A DNA stretch of 64,000 nt, from assembly GCF_020907985.1 (NCBI RefSeq), contig NZ_JAJJPA010000031.1, forward strand, positions 1 through 64,000, written 5' to 3'. Made by a program: the position numbers and the translations under genes. Below are positions 23,889 to 33,400 of the stretch, in pieces; the stretch's first letter is position 1, and each line of letters begins with the position of its first letter. Under the pieces are notes generated by a model that ran no database searches, had not been told where the DNA came from, and saw only the letters and a list, made by a program, of their open reading frames with translations. The stretch comes from Kitasatospora humi. GTDB taxonomy: Bacteria; Actinomycetota; Actinomycetes; Streptomycetales; Streptomycetaceae.

Positions 23889-25147
23889 GCGGTGTCGACG
23901 GTGATCAGCTCGGTGATACCCCGTGCGGCGAGGTAGTCGCGGTCCGACGCGCGGTCGGCCAGCACCACGGCAGGTCGCCCACCGGCAGCGGCCAGCTCCA
24001 TGAAGGCCTCGAAGAAGGCGCCACCAGGGGCGCTGACAGAGCGCTTGCTCACCTCCACCGGCAGGTCGAGCACCAGGGCGACGGCACGCGGTCGCGGCCG
24101 GGGCGGCTCGGCCCGCGCCGCCGCCACCAGCTCGGCCAACGCGCGGCCGGCCGGCTTGACCTGCCCGTCGTTGGTGAACAGGCCCAGGCCGTACTCCAGC
24201 TCCGGGAAGTCGGCCAGCGCCCGGTCCACGTCGTGCGAGCACCACCAGGTCACACCCCACAGGTCGGGGCAGTCCAGCACCGCCGCCATGGTGGCCCCGG
24301 TGAAGCGGCCGGCGTCCTCGGGGGCGATGTGCGGCGCGGGCGCGCCGACCTCCTGCAGCCAGACCGGCCGGTGCGGGTCGACGGCCCAGGCCTTGGCCAG
24401 CTCGACCAGGTAGGCGGCGTGCTGGGCGGTGGCCGTGGCGTGCGGGCCGTAACGCTGCGCGGTGCCGTTGAAGACCCAGGAGTGCACGGCGGTCACCGCG
24501 CCGATCGTGGCGGCGTGCGCGGGTGTGAAGGGATGGTCGTCCTGGTACCAGGCGGCGTCGTAGGCGGCGTGCAGGTGCAGGCGGCCCGGCGCCCCCGATT
24601 CGCAGGCGGCCAGTAGTCGGCGCAGCCAGTCGGCGGCCTGGCCGGGGGTGATCCGGTCCGGGTCCGGGTGCGGCTCGCCGGAGAACTGGTTGAACTCGTT
24701 GCCGACGGTCAGGCCGAGGAAGTTGGGCCGGTCGGCCAGTGCCGCGCCGAGGGCCCGCAGATAGGCGGCCTGGCCGTCGACCACCGCCGGGTCGGTGAAG
24801 AGGCTGCGCCGGTGCCAGGTTCGGGTCCACGCGGGCAGGAAGTCGAAACTGGAGAGGTGGCCCTGCAGCCCGTCCACCGCGACCGCCAGCCCCAGCTCGC
24901 CCGCCGCGTCGACCAGCTCGCCCAGCTGTTCCAGCGCACGCGGCCGGATCAGGGTGCGGTTGGGCTGGAAGAGCGGCCAGAGCGGGAAGACCCGCAGATG
25001 GTCCAGCCCGAGCCCGGCGATCCCGTCCAGGTCGGCGCGCACCGAGTCCAGGTCGAAGTCGAGCCAGTTGTGGAACCAGCCCCGGCTGGGCGTGTAGTTG
25101 ACGCCGAACCGGACCTGGCGATCCGTAGTGATGCCGCCCGTTGTCAA
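23879..25147 (-). CDS. GH5-family glycosidase, probable cytosolic beta-mannosidase
   Basis: A 422-residue (beta/alpha)8 enzyme of glycoside hydrolase family 5. The acid/base is Glu151 in TVGNEFNQFSG and the nucleophile Glu266 in VWLQEVGAP. The start of the fold is VRFGVNYTPSRGWFHNWLDF, and VDGLQGHLSSFDFLP is typical of the actinobacterial GH5_18-like group as I recall it. In bifidobacteria, GH5_18 is a beta-mannosidase acting on the Man-beta-1,4-GlcNAc left after N-glycan trimming; that assignment is by analogy. No signal peptide is present. The TTG at 25147 overlaps the upstream permease stop (TTGA) behind GAAAGG, and no better start exists. It sits between the importer and the GH38 mannosidase in the operon. 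Confidence 0.85.
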   Translation of the reverse strand: MTTGGITTDRQVRFGVNYTPSRGWFHNWLDFDLDSVRADLDGIAGLGLDHLRVFPLWPLFQPNRTLIRPRALEQLGELVDAAGELGLAVAVDGLQGHLSSFDFLPAWTRTWHRRSLFTDPAVVDGQAAYLRALGAALADRPNFLGLTVGNEFNQFSGEPHPDPDRITPGQAADWLRRLLAACESGAPGRLHLHAAYDAAWYQDDHPFTPAHAATIGAVTAVHSWVFNGTAQRYGPHATATAQHAAYLVELAKAWAVDPHRPVWLQEVGAPAPHIAPEDAGRFTGATMAAVLDCPDLWGVTWWCSHDVDRALADFPELEYGLGLFTNDGQVKPAGRALAELVAAARAEPPRPRPRAVALVLDLPVEVSKRSVSAPGGAFFEAFMELAAAGGRPAVVLADRASDRDYLAARGITELITVDTAHG

Positions 25148-26010
25148 CCTTTCACCGCCCCTTCGCCGACACCCCGGAAGAAGAACCGCTGCAACGCCGT
25201 GAACAGCACCAGCACCGGTATCAGCGCGATCATGGTTCCGGCCGCCATGGTGCGCGGGTCGGCCGAGAAGACGCTGTGCAGATAGGACAGGCCGACCGTC
25301 AGGGTGAGCTTGTCCGGGCTCTGCAACACCAGCAGCGGCCACAGGAAGTCGTCCCAGGCGCCGATGAAGGTGAGGATCGCGATCACGCTCAGCGTGCCCT
25401 TGACGCTCGGCAGCCCCAGGTACCGCAGCCGCTGCCAGACGTTGGCGCCGTCCAGCACCGCCGCGTCCTCCAGCTCGACCGGTATCGCCAGGAAGGCGTT
25501 GCGCATCAGCAGCACGTTCAGCGCGCCGATCATCGAGGGCAGCGCCACGCCGACCAGCGAGTCGGAGAAGCCCAGCCGGGCGACCGTCTGGTACTGCGAG
25601 ATCACCGTGACTTCGCCCGGCAGCACCAGCGTGGCCAGGAACAGCCCGAGCACCAGGCGCCGGCCGCGGAACTCCAGCCGGGCCAGCGCATAGCCGGCGG
25701 CGGTGGCGCCGGCCAGGTTGCCGCCCACGCAGAACACCGCCACGATCAGCGAGTTGAGCGCGAACCTGGCGATCGGCACGGTCCGTGACACCTGGTCGTA
25801 GGCGGCCGTGGTGGGATGCGCGGGGAGCAGCCGCGGAGTGGCGGTGTAGACGTCCTCGGCCGCGCTCTTCAGCGAGGTGGACAGCTCCCAGAGCATGGGC
25901 CCCACGGTGATCGCCAGCACCACCAGCAGGGTGAGGTAGCGGGCCGTCAGCCCGAGGGGCGTGACGGCGTCGAACACCGGCGACCTGCGCCGCCCGGCTT
26001 CTCGCGGCAT
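25144..26010 (-). CDS. Carbohydrate ABC transporter permease (MalG type)
   Basis: A 288-residue membrane protein of the CUT1-type sugar importer, second permease subunit. Six helices are visible, the first at about 25-45 (YLTLLVVLAITVGPMLWEL). The EAA loop, which contacts the ATPase, is ELEDAAVLDGANVWQRLRYLGLP (near 190-212). The ATG shares its A with the stop of the upstream permease gene, and its own TGA overlaps the TTG of the GH5 gene. No ATPase gene is in the operon; CUT1 importers of streptomycetes commonly share the MsiK ATPase encoded elsewhere. Confidence 0.92.
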   Translation of the reverse strand: MPREAGRRRSPVFDAVTPLGLTARYLTLLVVLAITVGPMLWELSTSLKSAAEDVYTATPRLLPAHPTTAAYDQVSRTVPIARFALNSLIVAVFCVGGNLAGATAAGYALARLEFRGRRLVLGLFLATLVLPGEVTVISQYQTVARLGFSDSLVGVALPSMIGALNVLLMRNAFLAIPVELEDAAVLDGANVWQRLRYLGLPSVKGTLSVIAILTFIGAWDDFLWPLLVLQSPDKLTLTVGLSYLHSVFSADPRTMAAGTMIALIPVLVLFTALQRFFFRGVGEGAVKG

Positions 26011-26882
26011 CAGTCCTCCCTCCGGTTCCAGCGGGCCAGCAGCAGCAGCGGTCCGACGGTGAGGAGGAACAGCAGGACGCTCAACGCGGAGGCGTAGCCG
26101 AGCCGGCCGTCGGCGCCGGAGGCCGCCTGCTGGATCAGCATCACCAACGACACGTCCTGGCCGCCGATCCCGCCGGTGCGCCCGCCGAGCACGTAGAGCT
26201 CGGCGAACACCCGCATGGCGTTGACCGCGACCAGCATCGCCACCAGCGCCATGGTGCCGCGCACCCCGGGCACGGTGACCGACCGGAACCGGCGGACCGC
26301 GCCCGCGCCGTCCACCGCGGCCGCCTCGTGCAGTTCCCGGCGCACGTTCCCGAGCGCGGACAGGTAGAGCACCATGTAGTAGCCCAGGCCCTTCCACACC
26401 GTCAGCGCGATCGCACTGAACAGCAGCAGCCAGCGGTCAGTGAGGAAGGGCAGTGCCGAGTGGATCAGACCGGCTTGCCGGGCAAGGCCGTTGACCAGGC
26501 CGCGGTCGTCCAGCAGCCACTGCCAGATCATCGCCACCACCACCGCGGAGGCGATCACCGGGAAGTAGAAGACGGTCCGGAAGAAGCCCATGAACGGCAG
26601 GGTGCGCTGCACCAGCAGGGCGAGCAGCAGTGGCAGGATGGTCAGCAGCGGCACGCAGACCGCCATGAACACCAGGGTGTTGAGGATGGCGTCGCGCAGG
26701 TGCGGATCCTGCCACATCAGCGAGTAGTTGCGCAGCCCGATGAAGGAGCCACCGCTGAGCGTGTGCACATTGGTGAACGACAGCACCGAGGTGTTGAGCG
26801 CGGGCCACAGGCTGAAGACCGCGAGCCAGAGCAGCGCCGGCGCTGTCAGCAGCCATGGGGTGTACGGGCGGTGGGATCTCAT
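26010..26882 (-). CDS. Carbohydrate ABC transporter permease (MalF type)
   Basis: A 290-residue membrane protein, first permease subunit of the CUT1-type importer. The first helix is TPWLLTAPALLWLAVFSLWP (about 8-27). The EAA loop is ELHEAAAVDGAGAVRRFRSVTVPG (near 192-215). The ATG at 26882 gives the usual short basic N-terminus (MRSHRPYTPW); longer frames run back into the binding-protein gene. It starts 17 bases after the binding-protein stop and ends one base into the next permease. Confidence 0.92.
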   Translation of the reverse strand: MRSHRPYTPWLLTAPALLWLAVFSLWPALNTSVLSFTNVHTLSGGSFIGLRNYSLMWQDPHLRDAILNTLVFMAVCVPLLTILPLLLALLVQRTLPFMGFFRTVFYFPVIASAVVVAMIWQWLLDDRGLVNGLARQAGLIHSALPFLTDRWLLLFSAIALTVWKGLGYYMVLYLSALGNVRRELHEAAAVDGAGAVRRFRSVTVPGVRGTMALVAMLVAVNAMRVFAELYVLGGRTGGIGGQDVSLVMLIQQAASGADGRLGYASALSVLLFLLTVGPLLLLARWNRRED

Positions 26883-26899
26883 CGGGTGACCTTCCAGGG

Positions 26900-28189
26900 C
26901 TACTGGGCGAGCAGTCGGTCGGCCTGGTCGACGGCGTTTTCCAACGCCTGCCTGGAGCTCTCCTTTCCGGTCATGGCGAGCGCGATCTGCTGGTTGAGCG
27001 CGGTGTTCATGGCGTCGGTCCACTGCGGCGGGGTGAAGTTCACCGCCTTCTGCATGTCCTGGTAGGCGTAGACCGCGGCGTCGCCCTGCGCAGTGCCGTC
27101 GCTCTTGCTGTAGGCCGGATCACTGGCGGCGGCCGCGGTGCCGGGCAGGTAGCCGGGGGCCAGCTTGATGAAGGCCACCTGGTTGGCGTTGTCGGTGACG
27201 AACTGCGCGAAGGCCAGGGCCAGCGGCAGGTTCTTGCTCCTGGCGGCGACCGAGACGCCCTGGACGTAGAGCGGAGCGGTGTCCAGCGCGGGCGAGGGCA
27301 CGATCTGCGGGGCCAGGCTGGGATCGGACTGCTGGACGCTCTGGATGTAGTTCCCGCCGGCCGTGGTCCACGCGACCTGCTGTTTGACGAACAGCGCCGA
27401 GTTGCCCTCGTAGGTGCTGGTGAGCACGTTCGACGGCAGGTAGCCGGCCTTGTAGGCGGCGGTGTACTCGTCCAGCATCGCGGCGGCGCCGTCGGTGTTG
27501 AAGGTGAACTTCTTGCCGTCCGGAGTCATCAGCCGAGTGCCGGAGTTGACGATGTCGCTGAGGCCCGGCGGGCGGCTCATCAGGTAGTCCTTGCCGCCCG
27601 ACCTGTCGTGCATCACCTTGGCCGCGGCCACCAGTTCGCCGAAGGTCCTGGGCGGCTTGCTCGGGTCGAGGCCGTCGCGCTGCATCATGGCCTTGTTCCA
27701 GAACGACACGTCGGTGCCGAGGTACCAGGGCAGGCCGTAGGTCGCCGACCCCAAGTCGGGGTAGGTGTAGGCCTTCAGGCCGCTGCCCACGTAGTCCTGG
27801 TTGAGGGTCGGCACGTTGCGGCCCAGGTCGAGCAGGCCGCCGGCCTTGGCCACGCCGTGCGCGATGTCGGGCGGCAGGTTGACCACGTCGGGCAGCGAGC
27901 CGCCGGTCACCTGGCTGGTCACCTTGTCGGCGTAGCCGTCGCCGGGCTGGTCGGCCCAGTTGACCGTGGTGCCGGGGTGCTGGTTCTCGAAGTCCTTGAT
28001 CAGGGCGGTGAAGTACGGCGTGAACTTGTCGTTCTTCAGCGACCAGGTCTGGAAGGTGATCTCGCCCTTGAGGGGGCTGTCGGTGGCGACCGTCTGCTTG
28101 GCCGCGTCGCCCGATCCGCCGCCGACTCCGCAGCCGGCGAGGGCGGCGAGAGCGGTGGCGAGGGCCAGTAACGTGCGGATTCTGGGCAT
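26900..28189 (-). CDS. Sugar-binding lipoprotein of the CUT1 importer
   Basis: A 429-residue extracellular solute-binding protein (SBP_bac_1 type), tethered as a lipoprotein: MPRIRTLLALATALAALAGC puts the lipobox Cys at residue 20. The ATG at 28189 has GGAGACC upstream; an in-frame ATG at 28210 would only lengthen the N-terminus before the signal. The mature part opens with GEITFQTWSLKNDKFTPY and has GLPWYLGTDVSFWNK and LPLALAFAQFVTDN, all usual for oligosaccharide binders. It is the promoter-proximal gene of the minus-strand glycan operon. A TTGACA-N17-CATAGT promoter and a LacI-type operator lie upstream. Confidence 0.92.
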   Translation of the reverse strand: MPRIRTLLALATALAALAGCGVGGGSGDAAKQTVATDSPLKGEITFQTWSLKNDKFTPYFTALIKDFENQHPGTTVNWADQPGDGYADKVTSQVTGGSLPDVVNLPPDIAHGVAKAGGLLDLGRNVPTLNQDYVGSGLKAYTYPDLGSATYGLPWYLGTDVSFWNKAMMQRDGLDPSKPPRTFGELVAAAKVMHDRSGGKDYLMSRPPGLSDIVNSGTRLMTPDGKKFTFNTDGAAAMLDEYTAAYKAGYLPSNVLTSTYEGNSALFVKQQVAWTTAGGNYIQSVQQSDPSLAPQIVPSPALDTAPLYVQGVSVAARSKNLPLALAFAQFVTDNANQVAFIKLAPGYLPGTAAAASDPAYSKSDGTAQGDAAVYAYQDMQKAVNFTPPQWTDAMNTALNQQIALAMTGKESSRQALENAVDQADRLLAQ

Positions 28190-28230
28190 GGGTGGTCTCC
28201 GCTCCTGCACGGCTGGACGAGGGTGGGTCG

Positions 28231-28240
28231 GGAGCGCTCC
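28231..28240. promoter_or_regulatory. GGAGCGCTCC palindrome, CebR-like LacI-family box
   Basis: GGAGCGCTCC is a perfect 10-bp palindrome with a further G on the left, matching the core of the TGGGAGCGCTCCCA box bound by CebR and related LacI-family repressors in streptomycetes. It lies 42-51 bases upstream of the binding-protein ATG, inside the predicted leader. It differs from the GCTAAA-type site nearby, so a second regulator may act here. Confidence 0.5.
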
Positions 28241-28259
28241 GCGAAGCTCGCACCGATTT

Positions 28260-28275
28260 GCTAAACCGGTACAGC
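28260..28275. promoter_or_regulatory. LacI-type operator at the importer promoter
   Basis: GCTAAACCGGTACAGC fits the pattern GCTAAA-N4-TTTAGC with two mismatches in the right arm and has the central CG usual for LacI-family sites. It lies just downstream of the predicted start of the minus-strand importer transcript and upstream of the divergent LacI gene, so it could repress the importer and autoregulate. A cleaner copy stands at 29426-29441. Confidence 0.6.
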
Positions 28276-28285
28276 GATGCGGTGG

Positions 28286-28314
28286 ACTATGCTCGCCGCT
28301 GGAACGGGTGTCAA
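28286..28314 (-). promoter_or_regulatory. Predicted promoter of the importer/GH5/GH38 operon
   Basis: Read on the minus strand, TTGACA (28314-28309) and CATAGT (28291-28286) are spaced by 17 bases, a good vegetative-type promoter. Transcription would start near 28279, placing the operator at 28260-28275 at about +4 to +19, where a bound repressor would block elongation. Confidence 0.6.
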
Positions 28315-28329
28315 GGGAGGGCGCACCAC

Positions 28330-29349
28330 ATGGGCAGACCCACGATCGCCGACATCGCCCGCCAGGCGGGCGTCTCCAAGGGCGCGGTGTCGTTCGCGCT
28401 GAACGGCCGGCCGGGGGTGAGCGAGCAGACCAGGGAGCGGATCCTGCGGGTCGCCCAGGAGATGAACTGGCGCCCGCACAGCGCGGCGCGGGCGCTGGGC
28501 GGGGCCCGGGCCGGAGCCGTGGGCCTGGTGCTGGCCCGCCCGGCCCGCACCGTCGGGGTGGAGCCGTTCTTCGCGCAGTTGCTCTCCGGGCTGCAGGCCG
28601 AACTCTCGGCCTGCTCCACGGCGCTCCAGCTGCTGGTGGTGGAGGACACCGCCGCCGAGATCGAGGTCTACCGGCGCTGGTCCTCGGAGCACCGGGTGGA
28701 CGGCTTCGTCCTGGTCGACCTGCAGGTGCACGACCCGCGGATCGCGGTGCTGGAGGAGCTGGGGACGCCCACCGTGGTGCTGGGTGGCCCGCGCCGGCAG
28801 GGCAGCCTGCCCACCGTCTGGGCCGACGACCGGGCGGCGATGCTGTCGATCGTCGAGTACCTGGCCGCGCTCGGCCACCGCCGGATCGCCCACCTGGCCG
28901 GGCTGCCGGCCTTCCTGCACACCCAGCGGCGGATCCGGGCGCTGCGGGACGCGGCTCGCCGGCTGGAACTGGTCGAGGCGTACTCGGTGCCCACCGACTT
29001 CAGCGACGCGGAGGGCGCGGCGGCCACCCGGGCGCTGCTGGCCCGCCGGGAGCGGCCCACGGCGATCGTCTACGACAGCGACGTGATGGCGGTGGCGGGT
29101 CTGGGCGTGGCCGCCGAGATGGGGGTGGCCGTGCCCGGCGAGCTGTCGCTGGTCTCCTTCGACGACTCGGTGCTGGCCCGGATCGTCCATCCCCCGCTGA
29201 CCGCGCTGACCAGGGACACCTTCGCGCTGGGCGAGTTGGTCGCGCGCACCCTGCTGGCCGCGGTCGAGGACCCGCTCGGCCGACTCGAGGTGAAGACCGC
29301 GACGCCCCGGCTGACCGTCCGGGAGAGCACCGCGGTCCCGCGCCGGTGA
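28330..29349 (+). CDS. LacI-family transcriptional regulator of the glycan locus
   Basis: A 339-residue LacI-family repressor. The DNA-binding head is at 4-52 (TIADIARQAGVSKGAVSFALNGRPGVSEQTRERIL), with the hinge helix near 52-60 (PHSAARALGG). The effector domain (about 62-335) has the family segments GFVLVDLQVHDPR, HRRIAHLAGLP and LVSFDDSVLARIVHPPLTAL. The ATG at 28330 has a GGGAGGG ribosome site 7 bases before it. It is transcribed away from the importer operon and towards the GH18/GH38 genes. Operators of one pattern at 28260 and 29426 suggest it controls both flanks; the inducer is probably a mannose-containing oligosaccharide, by context only. Confidence 0.92.
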   Translation: MGRPTIADIARQAGVSKGAVSFALNGRPGVSEQTRERILRVAQEMNWRPHSAARALGGARAGAVGLVLARPARTVGVEPFFAQLLSGLQAELSACSTALQLLVVEDTAAEIEVYRRWSSEHRVDGFVLVDLQVHDPRIAVLEELGTPTVVLGGPRRQGSLPTVWADDRAAMLSIVEYLAALGHRRIAHLAGLPAFLHTQRRIRALRDAARRLELVEAYSVPTDFSDAEGAAATRALLARRERPTAIVYDSDVMAVAGLGVAAEMGVAVPGELSLVSFDDSVLARIVHPPLTALTRDTFALGELVARTLLAAVEDPLGRLEVKTATPRLTVRESTAVPRR

Positions 29350-29413
29350 CCAACTCCCGGACCGGCCGCATTCTTTGACGTTCCGATCCGCAATTCTCAC
29401 TGCTGCACGGGCA

Positions 29414-29442
29414 TTGACTCCCAAAGCTAAAGCGTTTTAGCG
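29414..29442 (+). promoter_or_regulatory. Promoter of the GH18 gene with embedded operator
   Basis: TTGACT (29414-29419) and TTAGCG (29437-29442) are 17 bases apart. The near-perfect 16-bp palindrome GCTAAAGCGTTTTAGC (29426-29441) fills the spacer and overlaps the -10 region, the classic place for a LacI-family repressor to exclude RNA polymerase. The arms GCTAAA/TTTAGC are exact. Confidence 0.7.
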
Positions 29443-29498
29443 TCCCCTGGCGAAGCGGGTGCCGATCGGCGTCCGCTCCCCCAGCACGGAGGTCCCCC

Positions 29499-30431
29499 AT
29501 GCCCCGGCTCCGCGGCTCCGTCCCACTCACCGCCGGTGTGCTGGCCCTGGCCGCCATCGCCGCCACCCCGGCCGGCGCCCGTCCCGCACCGCCCGACCAC
29601 TCGCGGCCCGCCACCCCGGCCCACCACGTGGTCGCCTACTACCAGACGCAGTACGACAACGGCGGCTACGTCTCCCCGCTCCCGCTGCGCGGCGCCGCCA
29701 CCGACGTCGACGTGGCCGCCTTCCACCTCAACGCGGGCTCCACCATCACCCTCAACGACGACCCGCCGTCCGCCGCCAAGTACAACCGGATGTGGCAGGA
29801 CCTGGCCGCCCTGCAGCAGAGCGGCCTGAAGGTCGAGGCGATGCTCGGCGGCGCCGCCCGAGGCAGCTACGCCGACCTGCACGACAGCTTCGCCACCTAC
29901 TACCCGCAGCTGCGGGACACCCTGCGCGCGCACCACTTCAACGGCGTCGACCTGGACATCGAGGAGACCTTCTCGCTCGCCGACACCGAACACCTGATCA
30001 AGCAGCTGCACGCCGACTTCGGCAGCGGCTTCATCGTCAACCTGGCACCCGTCGCCAGCGACCTTTCGGGCTCCTCCGAGTTCTCCGGCGGTTTCGACTA
30101 CTCCCGGCTGGACCGGGACATGGGCAGCCGGATCTCCTGGTACAACGCCCAGTTCTACTGCGGTTGGGGCGATCTGAGCAGCACCGGCGACTACGAGGCG
30201 GTGGTGGCCAACGGCTTCGCCCCGTCCAGGGTGGTGGCCGGCGCGGTGACCAACTCGGCCAACTGCGACGGCTACGTCGACCCGGCCACCCTCGACTCGA
30301 CGCTGACCGCCCTGACGGGCGAGTACCCCGGTTTCGGCGGGGTCGCCGGATGGGAGTACTTCAACGCCGTGCCGGTGGGCGGCAGCGGACCGGCCTCCTG
30401 GTACGCCGCGGCGAGCGGCGCCATGAACTGA
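29499..30431 (+). CDS. Secreted GH18-family glycosidase (endo-beta-N-acetylglucosaminidase or chitinase-like)
   Basis: A 310-residue secreted enzyme. The Sec signal (MPRLRGSVPLTAGVLALAAI) is cleaved near residue 27. The GH18 active-site strand is FNGVDLDIEE (Asp151, Asp153, catalytic Glu155), and AFHLNAGSTITLNDD plus WYNAQFYCGWG fit the barrel. It is short, with no chitin-binding module. The NGVDLDIE form and the neighbours (two GH38 mannosidases, GH5, importer, LacI) favour an EndoH-like endo-beta-N-acetylglucosaminidase that releases high-mannose glycans from glycoproteins outside the cell, over a plain chitinase; this is inference. A GAGG-like ribosome site precedes the ATG. The stop lies inside a 17-bp palindrome. 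Confidence 0.85.
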   Translation: MPRLRGSVPLTAGVLALAAIAATPAGARPAPPDHSRPATPAHHVVAYYQTQYDNGGYVSPLPLRGAATDVDVAAFHLNAGSTITLNDDPPSAAKYNRMWQDLAALQQSGLKVEAMLGGAARGSYADLHDSFATYYPQLRDTLRAHHFNGVDLDIEETFSLADTEHLIKQLHADFGSGFIVNLAPVASDLSGSSEFSGGFDYSRLDRDMGSRISWYNAQFYCGWGDLSSTGDYEAVVANGFAPSRVVAGAVTNSANCDGYVDPATLDSTLTALTGEYPGFGGVAGWEYFNAVPVGGSGPASWYAAASGAMN

Positions 30432-30443
30432 CGTAACGTCAGT
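30427..30443. promoter_or_regulatory. Perfect 17-bp palindrome between GH18 and GH38 genes
   Basis: ACTGACGTAACGTCAGT has perfect 8-bp arms around a single A, too tight to fold as an RNA hairpin, so a protein site is likelier. It overlaps the GH18 stop codon and ends 23 bases before the GH38 GTG. The core CTGACG-N3-CGTCAG recurs exactly at 39263-39277, and with one mismatch at 21917-21931 and 32172-32186. Confidence 0.55.
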
Positions 30444-30466
30444 CCACGAAGAGAGGAGCACCGCCC

Positions 30467-33400
30467 GTGGTCAGAATCACCGCCGTGGAGTCCACCGACC
30501 TGTTCGTGGGCACGCAAGCGGACCCGCGCCAGGTACTGCGGGTGGGGTTGACCGGCCGCCGGTCGACCACCGTCACCGTCAGCGGCCCCGGCGTACGCGG
30601 CGAGGCGGTCGGCACGGGCACCGTCGAGGTGCCGCTGGAGATCACCGGCGCCGCCCCGGGCACCGAGCTTCCGGTCACCGTCACCGCCCGGCGCTCCCGG
30701 GCCGAGGCCACCGTGCTGGTCGCCGAGCCGGGGTGGACCATGTTCCTGGTCTCCCACTTCCACTACGACCCGGTCTGGTGGAACACCCAGGCCGCCTACA
30801 CCTCCCCGTGGGAGCTGCTCTCCGGCGACGCCACCACCCGGCCGCTCTGGGAGCGCAACGGCTTCGCCCTGGTCGACGCCCACCTGGCGCTCGCCCTGCG
30901 CGATCCGGACTACAGGTTCGTGCTGGCCGAGGTCGACTACCTCAAGCCCTACTTCGACCAGCATCCGCACCGCCGCGCCGACCTGCGCCGACTGCTCGCC
31001 GAGGGCCGGGTGGAGCTGGTCGGCGGCACCTACAACGAGCCCAACACCAACCTCACCGGCTCCGAGACCACCATCCGCAACCTGGTCCACGGCATCGGCT
31101 ACCAGCGGGACATCCTCGGCGGCGACCCCCGGACCGCCTGGCAGCTGGACGTGTTCGGCCACGACCCGCAGTTCCCGGGCCTGCTGGCCGCCGCCGGGCT
31201 GACCGCCAGCGCCTGGGCCCGCGGCCCGTTCCACCAGTGGGGACCGATCCAGAAGAACTTCCGCGTGGCCAAGGACGACGCCCGGGTGATGCAGTTCCCC
31301 AGCGAGTTCGACTGGCTCTCCCCCTCGGGCGACGGGGTGCTCACCCACTACATGCCGCACCACTACTCGGCCGGTTGGTGGATGGACTCCTCCCCCGACC
31401 TGGCCACCGCCGAACAGGCCGTCCACCAGCTCTACCAGAAGCTGAAGCCGGTCGGCGCCACCCGGAACCTGCTGCTGCCGGTGGGCACCGACTACACCCC
31501 GCCCAACAAGTGGGTCACCGAGATCCACCGCTCCTGGGCGGCCAAGTACGTCTGGCCGCGGTTCGTCTGCGGCACCCCGCGCGACTTCCTGACCGCCGTC
31601 CGGGCCGAACTCCGGGCCTCCGGGCGCCGCCCCAGCCCGATCAGCCGGGACATGAACCCGGTCTACACCGGCAAGGACGTCTCCTACATCGACACCAAGC
31701 AGGCCCAGCGAGCGGGCGAGGTGGCGGCGCTGGACGCCGAGAAGCTGGCCACCCTGGCGACGCTGCAGAACCTGGGCCGGTACCCGCACGCCGCCCTGGA
31801 CAAGGTCTGGCGGCACCTGGCCTACGGCGCCCACCACGACGCGATCACCGGCTCCGAGTCGGACCAGGTCTACCTGGACCTGCTCGGCGGCTGGCGGGAG
31901 GCGTACGACCTGGCCACCGAGGTCCGCGACCGCTCGCTGGACGCGCTGGTGGGCCGGATCGACACCAGCGGGCACGGGCCGGCCGTGGTGGTGGCGAACA
32001 CGCTCTCCTTCGACCGCTCCGGGCCGGTCTCGCTCCGGCTCCCCCACGGCCTGACGGACGCCCGAGTCGTCGATGACCACGGCGAGCCGGTGCCCTGCGC
32101 GGTGGCCGACGGGGTGCTGCACTTCACCGCCGACCGGGTGCCGTCGCTGGGCTGGCGCACCTGGCGGCTGACTGACGGTATGTCAGATCCGCTCTGGCAG
32201 CGGGCCGAAGGTCTGACGGTGACCAACCACCGCTACCGGGTCACCGCCGACCCGGCCCGGGGCGGCGCGCTCTCCAGCGTGTACGACCTGCGGTGCGGAC
32301 GGGAGGTGCTGCGCGGCGGCCAGGTCGGCAACGAACTGCGGGTCTACCAGGAGTACCCGCAGCACCCCGACTTCGGCGAGGGCCCCTGGCACCTGCTGCC
32401 CAAGGGGCCGGGCACCGGCTCCGCGGAGCACGCCGCCACGGTGCACCGGGAGACCGGGCCGCTGGGGGAACGCCTGGTCGCCACCGGTCAGGTGGCGGGC
32501 ATCGGCTACGAGCAGACCGTCACCCTGTGGCACGGCGCCGACCGGGTGGACTGCCGCACCCGGATCCTCGACCACGCGGCCGCCGACCGCCTGGTCCGGG
32601 TGCGCTTCCCGGCCGATCTGCCCGGCGCCCTGCCGATCAGCGAGGTGGCCGACGCCGTGGTCGGGCGCGGTTTCGCGCTGCCTGACGTCGATGTCGCCGA
32701 GGCACCCTGGACGCTGGACAACCCGGCCAACACCTGGTTCGGCCTGGGCGCGACGGCACGCGTGCGGCTGTTCTCGCCCGACGGCGGCGAGCTCGGTGAA
32801 CGCGCCCTGGGTGTGGCGGAGTTGGTGGTCCCCACGCTCGACGAGGCGGCCGACGCCCGGGACTTGGTGGTGGCGCTGGCCCGGGTCGGCGTCACCGCGA
32901 CCACCGCGAGCGCCGACTGGTCGCGCTACGGCTGGCTGGACGTCGACTCCAACCTGCCGGACTTCCGCATCCTGCTCGGCAGTCCGGAGCGCAACCCGGC
33001 CGTCCGCGACCTGCTGACGCGGGTCGGCGAGCCGTACGCGGCACTGCTGGCCGAGCACGGTCGCGTGTGGATTCCGGCCGAGCGGCCGCTGCGGGAGGTC
33101 TGGCAGCCCAACGCCGACCTGCGCGACCTGCGGGCGCTGCCGGCGCTGGTGGCCCTGGACGGCAGCGCGCTCGCCGATGACCTGGCTGATGCCGCCGTCT
33201 CGGCCGTCTGCCCCGAACGGCTGGACGGGAGCGAGCGGTTGACCGACCACACGGTCGCGCTGCTCAGCCACGGCCTGCCCGGGTTCGCCGTCGACCCGAC
33301 CGGCGCGCTGCACCTGTCCCTGATGCGCTCCTGCACCGGCTGGCCGTCCGGCGTCTGGCTGGACCCGCCGCGGCGCACCGCTCCGGATGGCAGTGCCTTC

